33,032 bases of DNA from Deltaproteobacteria bacterium (GTDB lineage Bacteria; Myxococcota_A; Polyangia; Haliangiales; Haliangiaceae): the NCBI GenBank assembly GCA_013812655.1, contig JACCTC010000256.1:1-33032 (forward strand), read 5' to 3'. The notes under the pieces are model-generated. The model was not told the origin of the DNA and did no database searches. It saw only the letters and a program-made list of their open reading frames with translations. A program made the translations under genes and the position numbers. This document shows, piece after piece, positions 1-6,837 of this stretch. How positions within the stretch are numbered: position 1 is the stretch's first letter; each line of letters starts with the position of its first letter.

Positions 1-249
1 GATGCCCGCGTTACTGAGGAGCCGGTCGGTCTGCTTGACCCCGTGCTTGTCGTCCATCCCAGTCGCGTGCGCGTAGCCGCGACCGATCGCGTGGATCGAC
101 AGCGCGGCTGCATCGAGCACGCCGACGACCCCGTTCGCCAGCGACAGCACGCGACGGGCGTGCAGGTCGTCCTCGAAGATCTTCTCGAGGGTCGCAGCCA
201 CCTTGACCGGGTTCTTCACGAAGCTCGACATCGCGCGGCGATTCATCAT
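1..249 (-). CDS. IS4-type transposase, N-terminal part (runs off window)
   Basis: The minus strand is open for 83 codons from an ATG at 249 to the window edge, with no stop. The N-terminus (MMNRRAMSSFVKNPVKV) leads into the stretch DAAALSIHAIGRG, then a region ending DKHGVKQTDRLLSN. I recognise this pattern as the N-terminal domain of IS4-family DDE transposases found in Myxococcota and Proteobacteria. The catalytic DDE core would lie beyond the window, so intactness cannot be judged. A second ATG at 246 could be used instead. Its 5' end faces the polysaccharide locus, so the outer end of the insertion sequence should lie somewhere between 250 and about 400. The family assignment comes from recalled motifs, not a search. 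Confidence 0.6.
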   Translation of the reverse strand, partial: MMNRRAMSSFVKNPVKVAATLEKIFEDDLHARRVLSLANGVVGVLDAAALSIHAIGRGYAHATGMDDKHGVKQTDRLLSNAGI

Positions 250-270
250 GCCGCCGGAACTCACGAGGCT

Positions 271-300
271 GCTCCGAAATTCCCGCGATTTATCCGGAGC
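271..300. repeat. Imperfect inverted repeat upstream of transposase
   Basis: GCTCCG at 271-276 and CGGAGC at 295-300 are perfect complements, and AAAT/ATTT just inside can also pair with a three-base bulge. It lies about 20 bp upstream of the transposase ATG. It could be an operator or hairpin controlling transposase expression, or part of the IS terminal region. Confidence 0.3.
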
Positions 301-367
301 AATTCCCATCGCTTACGCGACCGAAACGAGGGGATCCCTCAGATCGGATGGAGCAAGAGCAACCTGC

Positions 368-385
368 ACCAGCGGTCGCGCTGGT
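368..385. repeat. Perfect 7-bp hairpin near expected IS boundary
   Basis: ACCAGCG at 368-374 and CGCTGGT at 379-385 form a perfect stem with a four-base GTCG loop. No T-run follows on either strand, so a classical intrinsic terminator is not supported. It may belong to the insertion-sequence end or to the 3' region of the minus-strand EPS operon. Confidence 0.3.
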
Positions 386-681
386 CGCCGCTATAGCGTC
401 CGAGCCAGTCGATCTACTACACGGCACGCCGGCACTTCGAGCGCGGCGTTGGCTGGGACGCGGTGCTGTTCGCGGGTCTGCTCGTAGGCTGGCACCGTCA
501 TGAAAAGCAGCCCGCGATCGTGTGCTGGTGTCTCCGTACGCCGCTAGGCGAGCTCGCCGCGCTCGCGCTCACCGCGTACCGCATGCGCAGCTCGAAGAAG
601 GTGCCTTGTCCGCCGCTGTCGTCGGGTCGCAGCCCGCGGCGATGCGCTGAGCGATCCTGCGCGCGAAGTTGCGCCACCGCA

Positions 682-2067
682 TCACCGCGGCAGCCGACTG
701 ATCACGGCCTGAAATTTTCCGGCCGCGGTTCGCGGGATCGCATCGACGGGCTCGACGTCCACGCGCATCTCGCTCGTCATCCGTTGCTGCACGCGGCGAA
801 CGATCTCGGCGACGGTGTCCTGACCGTAGGCCGGCGCGGGGACCACGAGGATGCGCAGGCGATCGCGCGCTTCCTGGATCACCTGTGCCTCGCGCACGCC
901 GGGCATCTCGGTGAAGATGCCGTGGAACCGCACGGTGCGGCGGCCGTCGGGCGCGATGACGACATCCTCGATGCGGCCCGTGATCTCCGCGAGGATCGGC
1001 GTGCCGGTCGCGCGCGTCGCGGCGGGATCCCAGCGCGCGACATCGCCGAGCCGGTAGCGCAGGAAGATCTGACTCTTGCGAATGAGCGAGGTCGCGACGA
1101 TCTGGCCCTCGGCGGGGTCGTCGTAGGGCCGCGTCGCGCCCTCGCCGTCGACGAGCTGGATGATGCCAGCGTCGGGGCTGACGTACATGTGGCCATCGGC
1201 GCGCTCGCCGGCCCAGCACGCATCTTCGACCTGACCGTATTCCTCGAACGCGCGACAGCCGAACGCCCGCTCGATCACCTTGCGCCCGCCGGCCGTGAGC
1301 TTCTCGCTCGTCGTGATGATCGCGCGGAGCGTCGGCGGCGGCGCGATGCCCTGCTCGATCATCATCAGCCCGAGCTGCTCGAACGAGTGCGTGTAGCCCG
1401 TGGCCCACACGATCTTGTGGCGATTCAACGCGCGCACGTAGTCGGGTGCGTTGCGTGGCGAGAGGTGGAAGGCGGAGAAGTAGACCTGACGCTCGGCGAG
1501 GTTGAACCGATAGAACGGTCCCGCGCTGACGGCATCTGGCACGACGAGTCGGCCGCTGAACGTGGCGCGCGGCAACCGGAACGAGACTCCGGCCGGCCGG
1601 CAGCTCCGGGCCTCGCGGAGCGCGAGCGAGCGCCGAAAGTCCTCGTTGGACATGTACGTGCGAACCGGTGTGCCGCTCGATCCGCTCGTCGGACAGATCG
1701 TCAGCTTCGCGCGATCGAGGCCGTCGACGAGGAAGGCGTGCGGATCGGCGCGGGTCTCCGACTTCTCGAGGATCGGCAACGAGGCGAGGTCGGCGAGCTC
1801 GAACCGGTCGATCACGCGGTCGTCGAGCCCGAGCCGACGGTAGTGAGGAGCACGCCGGGCAAGTCGCAACGTCTCGCGCAACGCCATGGTCTGGTACGCG
1901 TGCCACGCGTCGAGCTTGTAGTGCTCGCGTGCGATGAAGGCATCGCACTCCTGCTGGTAGTTGCCGCCGAACCGGCGCCATCGCCACTTCAGCCCGAAGG
2001 CCGACACGGCCGCATGCTGCGCGAGCGTCGGCAACTTCGGGTAGAGCCGATCTGCGAACCCCATCAC
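682..2067 (-). CDS. CapK/PaaK-type adenylate-forming enzyme (EPS cluster)
   Basis: This 461-residue protein belongs to the phenylacetate-CoA-ligase-like (CapK) branch of the ANL superfamily. The phosphate-binding loop TSGSSGTP lies at residues 127-134. Later stretches include ITTSEKLTAGGR, the EEYGQVE nucleotide-binding region and the RYRLGD hinge region, and the protein ends with a small C-terminal domain. Members of this branch are common in capsule and exopolysaccharide loci, where the substrate is usually unknown. The chemistry would be ATP-dependent activation of a carboxylate, perhaps for acylation or amidation of a sugar. The start is GTG at 2067, giving a GTGA four-base overlap with the asparagine-synthase gene; the next codon is ATG (2064). 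It is the last gene of the minus-strand operon. Confidence 0.85.
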   Translation of the reverse strand: MMGFADRLYPKLPTLAQHAAVSAFGLKWRWRRFGGNYQQECDAFIAREHYKLDAWHAYQTMALRETLRLARRAPHYRRLGLDDRVIDRFELADLASLPILEKSETRADPHAFLVDGLDRAKLTICPTSGSSGTPVRTYMSNEDFRRSLALREARSCRPAGVSFRLPRATFSGRLVVPDAVSAGPFYRFNLAERQVYFSAFHLSPRNAPDYVRALNRHKIVWATGYTHSFEQLGLMMIEQGIAPPPTLRAIITTSEKLTAGGRKVIERAFGCRAFEEYGQVEDACWAGERADGHMYVSPDAGIIQLVDGEGATRPYDDPAEGQIVATSLIRKSQIFLRYRLGDVARWDPAATRATGTPILAEITGRIEDVVIAPDGRRTVRFHGIFTEMPGVREAQVIQEARDRLRILVVPAPAYGQDTVAEIVRRVQQRMTSEMRVDVEPVDAIPRTAAGKFQAVISRLPR

Positions 2068-3944
2068 ATCACCGCAGCAGCTCGATCGGGTCGTGCTCGC
2101 GCGATCGTCTCGTCATGCCAGATCGAGATCATCAACAAGCGACTGACGAGCGAGAACGCACTCGTGTCACCGGCGAGGAAGCGCGTGACGGCCTCGCGCA
2201 GCTGGCTTCGATCGAGCGGGCTCGAGACGACGGCCTCGCACTCCGGCAACCGCTCGACCTCGCGACGGAGCTCGGGGACCTCCCGAAAGTACGTCGTCCA
2301 CGGAATGCCGAAGCCCCACTTCTTGTGCAGCTGCACGGCGATCGGCAGGCGCCGCATTGCCGCACGCCGGAGGATCGACTTGCGGATGCCGCCCTGGGTG
2401 AGCGCCGAGGTCGGCAACGCACCGACGGTCTCGACGATCCGGTAATCGAGGAACGGCACGCGACACTCGATCGACGCACCCATCGTCATCCGATCATTGC
2501 GATCGAGCAGCGAGGTCAGGAACGTATGTTGATCGAGGTACATCGCTTGCCGCAGCAGATCCGTCGGATACACCGTCTGCGCCTCGTCGAGCATCGCCGT
2601 CCGGAACGGGTCGTCGTCGGCGGCCGGCAATCCGAGGTGCGCGATCTCCGACGGAAACAACTCGCAGGCGTTGTACTGCACGAGCGGACGCGTGCCGCGC
2701 TCCCCGAGGAGACGCAACAGCTTCTGCGCGCGTCCGCGCTTCATGTACTTGCCGACGCCGAGCGCCGATGCGTGCGCCGCGGCAGCGAGCAGCCTGGGAA
2801 ACCGCAGTGGCTGGTAGCGAATGTAGCCGTTCAGCGTCTCGTCGGCGCCTTCGCCGGATAGCAGCACCTTGACGTGAGCCTTCGCGACCTCGGCGAGCGC
2901 GAGCATGTGCGTGTCGTTGAGGTGGGCGAGCGGCGCGTCGAGCAAGCGCGAGGCCTGGCGCAGGCGACCGAGCAGATCCGAACGCGTGATCCGGATCTCG
3001 TGGCCGATCATGTCCCAGCGCTTGACGACCTGACGCGCGAACGGCGCCTCGTCGTGCGTCGACTCGTCGAACGCGACCGTGAACCCGTGCGCGCCGGGTC
3101 CCGTCATGTTCGCGAGCGAGGCCGCGACGGCACTGGAGTCGAGTCCGCCGCTCAGCATCACGCCCACCGGAACATCGGCGATCCGACGCAACCCGACCGA
3201 GTCATCGAAGATGTCGCGAAACCACGCGACCGGATCACGCGGCAGCGATTCCCTGCGCTCGGCGATGCGGTCGGCGAGCTTCCACCACCGCGTGATCCGG
3301 AGCTCGCCCGCGCGCCAGGTCATGTAGTGACCCGGCAGCAGGCTCTTGATCCCGCGGAACGGCGTGCGCTCGCCGGTCACGTACCGGAAGCAGATCAGCT
3401 CGCGCCAGGTGTCGTGATCGAACGCGGGATCGACCCCGGCGGCAAACAGCGCCTTGGGCTCGGAGCCGAAGCGAAGCGCCTCGTGATCGACGTGATAGTA
3501 GACCGGCTTCACGCCGAGCCGGTCGCGCGCGAGGAACCCGGTCCGTTCACGAGAATCCCAGATCGCGAAGCCGAACATGCCGTTGAGCTTCGAGAGCATC
3601 TTCGGACCGTCGAGCGCGTACAGCGCCAGCACGACCTCGGTGTCGGTGTTGGAGCGGAACGTGTGACCGCGCGCCTGGAGCTCGGCACGAAGCTCGCGAT
3701 AGTTGTAGACCTCGCCGTTGTACGCGATCCAGTAGCGCCCATCCTCGGACGCCATCGGCATGTGCCCGCGCTCGGAGAGGTCGACGATCGACAGCCGTCG
3801 CGAGCCGAGTCCAGCGCCTGGACCGACGTGCACACCGGCGTCATCCGGGCCGCGATGCTCGAGCGAATCGCGCATCCCTACGATCTGAGCGCGCGAGACC
3901 GTGGCGGTCGGATCGACGGTCATGACGCCGCAAAAGCCGCACAT
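2064..3944 (-). CDS. asnB: Asparagine synthase (glutamine-hydrolysing) type amidotransferase
   Basis: This 626-residue AsnB-family enzyme begins MCGFCGV, so Cys2 is the expected N-terminal nucleophile of a class II glutamine amidotransferase domain (about residues 2-210). The synthetase domain has the pyrophosphate loop SGGLDSS near residue 265. Both active centres look intact. In housekeeping metabolism the reaction is ATP + aspartate + glutamine to asparagine. Family members inside polysaccharide clusters often amidate a uronic acid or another carboxylate instead. Here the gene starts one base after a glycosyltransferase stop and overlaps the CapK-type gene by four bases. An EPS-dedicated amidotransferase is therefore the better reading, though asparagine synthesis is not excluded. 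The gene symbol reflects the family only. Confidence 0.9.
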   Translation of the reverse strand: MCGFCGVMTVDPTATVSRAQIVGMRDSLEHRGPDDAGVHVGPGAGLGSRRLSIVDLSERGHMPMASEDGRYWIAYNGEVYNYRELRAELQARGHTFRSNTDTEVVLALYALDGPKMLSKLNGMFGFAIWDSRERTGFLARDRLGVKPVYYHVDHEALRFGSEPKALFAAGVDPAFDHDTWRELICFRYVTGERTPFRGIKSLLPGHYMTWRAGELRITRWWKLADRIAERRESLPRDPVAWFRDIFDDSVGLRRIADVPVGVMLSGGLDSSAVAASLANMTGPGAHGFTVAFDESTHDEAPFARQVVKRWDMIGHEIRITRSDLLGRLRQASRLLDAPLAHLNDTHMLALAEVAKAHVKVLLSGEGADETLNGYIRYQPLRFPRLLAAAAHASALGVGKYMKRGRAQKLLRLLGERGTRPLVQYNACELFPSEIAHLGLPAADDDPFRTAMLDEAQTVYPTDLLRQAMYLDQHTFLTSLLDRNDRMTMGASIECRVPFLDYRIVETVGALPTSALTQGGIRKSILRRAAMRRLPIAVQLHKKWGFGIPWTTYFREVPELRREVERLPECEAVVSSPLDRSQLREAVTRFLAGDTSAFSLVSRLLMISIWHDETIARARPDRAAAVM

Positions 3945-3945
3945 G

Positions 3946-5037
3946 TCAGTGGACCTTCTGGGTGAACGCGGCGGGTGATGCGACCGCCGGCGAAGGTTTG
4001 CGCTTCACGACGTCTGCGAGCACACGCTCCCATTGCGGGCGCACGAGCTCGATCGCGGATTGCTCGGCGAGCACGCGTCCACGGGCGGACAGTCCGCTTG
4101 CCAGCGCGGGATCGTCGACGAGCCGCAACACGGCATCGGCCATCGCGCGGTCATCGTCATCGGGGACCAGCAACCCGGTCTGCTCCTGCTCGAGCAGGTC
4201 GCGCATCCCACCTACGTCGGTGCTGACGACCGGCAAGCCCAGCGCTGCAGCTTCGACGACGCAGATCGGGCGGTTGTCGATCCGCGGCGTGTTCAAGAAG
4301 ATGTCGCATGCGTCGCCCGCGCGTTGCTTGCCGTCGAGATCGAGGAAGCCGGGATACCGGACTGCGTCCGCGACGCCGAGCTCGCGGGCGCGCGCCTCGA
4401 CGACCGTCCGAAACGGAGCATCCTGCCCGGCGAGCACGAGCGTGGCGTCGGGATGACGCTCGCGGACGCGTGCGAGCGTACGCAGCGCGAGGAGCGGGTT
4501 GTAGAGATCCTCGAACGTGCGCATCCAGAACAACCGCGGGCGGACGCGCTCGCGCTGACGATGACGGTACCCAGCGACGTCGATGATGTTCGGGATCACG
4601 TGCGGGCGATGGCCACGTTCGCGCAGCGCGCGATCGAGATACGACGACTGGCACACGAAGGCATCGGCCCGGGCGAGCACGCGGGCAGTCCACCGCGGGA
4701 AGCGCCCCATGAACCACGGCAGCGTGCCGCCACACGGCGTCATGATGATCGGAATGCCGAAGCGCTTGCCGAGCATGGACGCCATGTCCTCGATGACGAA
4801 GCTCTTGAGCCCGTAGGTGAAGATCACGAGGACGTCGATCTCGGCGCGGCGGCGGGTGATCGTCGACGCGATGTCGGCGAGCCGCACATAGCGATTCATC
4901 GAGGTCGAGACGCCGATCACCGGGTAGCCCGCAGCCTCGAGGAGATCCCACAGCTTCTCGCCCTGCGTGGTGACGCGTCCGGGATTTCGCCCGACCAGCG
5001 ACCCGACGATGCAGACCCGAGGACGACGGGCCGTCAC
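3946..5037 (-). CDS. Glycosyltransferase, GT4-like (GT-B fold)
   Basis: This 363-residue family-4-type glycosyltransferase would transfer a sugar from a nucleotide donor to the growing EPS repeat unit at the cytoplasmic face of the inner membrane. The N-terminal Rossmann half begins PRVCIVGSLVG. The C-terminal half carries ATLVLAGQDAPF and the donor-binding stretch EAAALGLPVVSTDVGG with the following GLLVPDDD. I chose GTG at 5037 because it makes a GTGA overlap with the stop of the upstream acetyltransferase. The frame is open further upstream to 5376, but that stretch is Arg/Ala-rich shadow sequence over the acetyltransferase. The sugar specificity cannot be read from the sequence. Confidence 0.85.
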   Translation of the reverse strand: MTARRPRVCIVGSLVGRNPGRVTTQGEKLWDLLEAAGYPVIGVSTSMNRYVRLADIASTITRRRAEIDVLVIFTYGLKSFVIEDMASMLGKRFGIPIIMTPCGGTLPWFMGRFPRWTARVLARADAFVCQSSYLDRALRERGHRPHVIPNIIDVAGYRHRQRERVRPRLFWMRTFEDLYNPLLALRTLARVRERHPDATLVLAGQDAPFRTVVEARARELGVADAVRYPGFLDLDGKQRAGDACDIFLNTPRIDNRPICVVEAAALGLPVVSTDVGGMRDLLEQEQTGLLVPDDDDRAMADAVLRLVDDPALASGLSARGRVLAEQSAIELVRPQWERVLADVVKRKPSPAVASPAAFTQKVH

Positions 5038-5675
5038 GCGAGCCTCTTCGTCATCACGCCCCGACTCCACGCTCCGTCGACAAGCTCGCGCTCCCAGCCG
5101 TCGCGCTCGTAGAACCGTACCGCCTGCGCGTTCGTCGGCGTGACCGACAGGATCATGCGAGCGAATCCCGCTGCGCGCGCGACCTGCTCGTTTTGCCGCA
5201 TCAACAGCTGCCCGATGCCCTGGCCCTGGCGGCCTGGATCGACGGCGATCGACAGGATGCCGTACGCCGGTGGCTCGGGCGCGCGCGCCGGAGCTGAAGC
5301 CGCGGGGCGCCGAGGCACGAGCAGCCGCAGCGCGAGGCGGATGTTGTTGCGGAAGAGTGGGTTCGCGATCAGCCACGGATGCGTGACGACACGCAGCGCG
5401 AGGAAGGTGCGGTTCTCGCGCAGAAACCCGGTCAGCGCGCCGTTGAAGATGCCGCCGAACGAGTAGCCCGCCAGCCGGTCCCGCTCGAAGACGCCGAGCA
5501 CCGTCGACTGGTGCGGACCCTCGAGCAGCCAGCGATAGTAGCGGCGCAAGGCCTCGTGACCCAGCTGCGTCATCGAGCTATCCCGAAACGCCGCGACATG
5601 AACGTCCGCGACGTTTGCGAGGTCATCACGCCGCAGCGCACGGACGGTCAGCTGGGCGCGCGCTGGAGCCTGCAC
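5034..5675 (-). CDS. GNAT-family N-acetyltransferase (EPS cluster)
   Basis: This 213-residue GNAT acyltransferase carries the acetyl-CoA pyrophosphate-binding motif A, seen as SIAVDPGRQGQGIGQLLM (Q/RxxGxG/A pattern). It is followed by a typical C-terminal half with NAQAVRFYERDGW. A central insert (about residues 95-135) is Arg/Pro/Ala-rich and poorly conserved in appearance. The start is taken as GTG 5675, which overlaps the 3' end of the upstream glycosyltransferase by 28 bases; no better start is evident. Its place between two glycosyltransferases makes N-acylation of an amino sugar or precursor plausible. Generic GNAT function on another substrate cannot be excluded. Confidence 0.8.
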   Translation of the reverse strand: MQAPARAQLTVRALRRDDLANVADVHVAAFRDSSMTQLGHEALRRYYRWLLEGPHQSTVLGVFERDRLAGYSFGGIFNGALTGFLRENRTFLALRVVTHPWLIANPLFRNNIRLALRLLVPRRPAASAPARAPEPPAYGILSIAVDPGRQGQGIGQLLMRQNEQVARAAGFARMILSVTPTNAQAVRFYERDGWERELVDGAWSRGVMTKRLA

Positions 5676-6832
5676 TCGGCCTCGTGTTCTGGGCCACCGA
5701 GGTCACTCAGCAGCGAATCGATCGAGCTCAGGTACTGATCGAACGTGAACCATCGCGTCGCGGCCACCGCGTTCGCCGACTCGCGAGCCCACTTGACCGG
5801 ATCGCGCGCGTAGCTCGCGAGCACGGCGGCGAAGCCATCGACGTCGTCGGGTGCCAGCGCCGCACCGGTAGCGAATTGCTTCACGTACTGCGGGATCGAG
5901 CTGACATTGCCAGCGACCGGCACGACGCCGTACGCCATGCCTTCACTGAGCACCTTCGGCCAGCCCTCACATGCGGCGGTCGGCAACAGCTGGACATGCG
6001 CGCGCGCGAACGCCTGATACACGTAGCTGGGCGACTGCCAGCCCACGAACTGCGCGCGGTCGGCGACTCCGAGCGCGACGGCGCGAGCTTCGATAGTCGG
6101 CCGCTCGTCACCGTCGCCGATGAGCTCGAGCGTCGCGTCGATTCCCTGCTGGCGCAGGCGAGCGAGGACCTCGACGGCGCGCCCCGCTCCCTTGGCCGTC
6201 TCGACCCGGCCGACGTAGACCATCCGCATCGGCGTGGTCAGCTGCTTGGTCGCCGCGGCCGCGCGGCCACGTTCGAGGTCGCTCGCCTCGAGCGAGGGAT
6301 TGAAGAACGTGCGAACCCAGGTCTGCTGCGCGGGCCAGTCGCCGTTCACGGTGACCACGCCGCGATGCCACGGGCGGCGGAGCCACCAGCGCTGGAAGAT
6401 GTAGCTCGGGCTCTCGAGCACGTCGGGCTGCCAGTTGCCCGCGTACTTGAACCAGCGTGCGGTCGGGCGCTTGCGCAGGCTCAGGATCAGCATCGCCATC
6501 AGCGCGATGTGCGCCGGCGCGCGAACGTGGACCATGTCGGCGTGCGGCAGCTCGCGAAGGATCGCGGCGAGGTACTTGGGGCTGGTCCGCAGGACGTCGA
6601 GCTTGCCGAGAAACCCGTCGGCGCCCGACGGCGGCACCGGCACGAGCTCGATGTTGCGGGCGGTGTACGGGATGTCGCTCGCCGGCGCCGGCTCGGGATG
6701 CAGACAGGCCACGTGGCGGACGCTCGTGAAGCGGGTGGCGAGCTGATCGAGCTCGCGTGCCGTCGGGCCCCAGCCCACGACCACCCCATCGCGCAGGTGG
6801 TGAGGCATGTGCGAGATGATGAGGAGTCGCAT
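5648..6832 (-). CDS. Glycosyltransferase, GT4-like (GT-B fold)
   Basis: This 394-residue retaining-type glycosyltransferase starts MRLLIISHMPHHL at ATG 6832, five bases after the stop of the kinase gene. The C-terminal half contains MRMVYVGRVETAKGAGR, LELIGDGDERPTIE and PKVLSEGMAYGVVPVAG. The last is the E-x7-E-like donor-phosphate region of GT4 enzymes. The N-terminal half has a hydrophobic stretch (HIALMAMLILSLRK) that may contact the membrane. It probably adds one sugar of the EPS repeat unit. The frame is open further upstream, but that part lies over the kinase gene and looks like shadow coding. The donor and acceptor are unknown. Confidence 0.85.
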   Translation of the reverse strand: MRLLIISHMPHHLRDGVVVGWGPTARELDQLATRFTSVRHVACLHPEPAPASDIPYTARNIELVPVPPSGADGFLGKLDVLRTSPKYLAAILRELPHADMVHVRAPAHIALMAMLILSLRKRPTARWFKYAGNWQPDVLESPSYIFQRWWLRRPWHRGVVTVNGDWPAQQTWVRTFFNPSLEASDLERGRAAAATKQLTTPMRMVYVGRVETAKGAGRAVEVLARLRQQGIDATLELIGDGDERPTIEARAVALGVADRAQFVGWQSPSYVYQAFARAHVQLLPTAACEGWPKVLSEGMAYGVVPVAGNVSSIPQYVKQFATGAALAPDDVDGFAAVLASYARDPVKWARESANAVAATRWFTFDQYLSSIDSLLSDLGGPEHEAECRLQRAPS

Positions 6833-6837
6833 CGACG

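Larger units (their letters stand above)
250..681. other. Intergenic stretch between transposase and CapK gene
   Basis: I see no convincing gene in these 430 bases. It should contain the outer end of the insertion sequence and the 3' untranslated region of the polysaccharide operon. There are two inverted repeats: an imperfect one at 271-300 (arms GCTCCG/CGGAGC) and a perfect 7-bp one at 368-385. From about 397 to 600 the plus strand reads open, after a TAG at 394, with fairly protein-like composition (for example HFERGVGWDAVLFAGLLVGW). It has no clear start and no family I recognise, so it may be chance or a gene remnant. Confidence 0.5.

Noticed and set aside
463..2445. 660-residue open frame on the plus strand
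   Set aside because: Antisense to the CapK and asparagine-synthase genes, with Arg/Ala/Asp-rich low-information composition and no recognisable domain; a typical high-GC shadow.
2874..3965. 363-residue plus-strand open frame
   Set aside because: Lies opposite the asparagine-synthase gene, whose motifs are intact; Arg/Glu-rich shadow composition.
5038..5376. N-terminal extension of the GT4 gene at 3946-5037
   Set aside because: Overlaps the acetyltransferase gene in another frame and has no protein-like features; the GTG at 5037 gives the normal Rossmann start.
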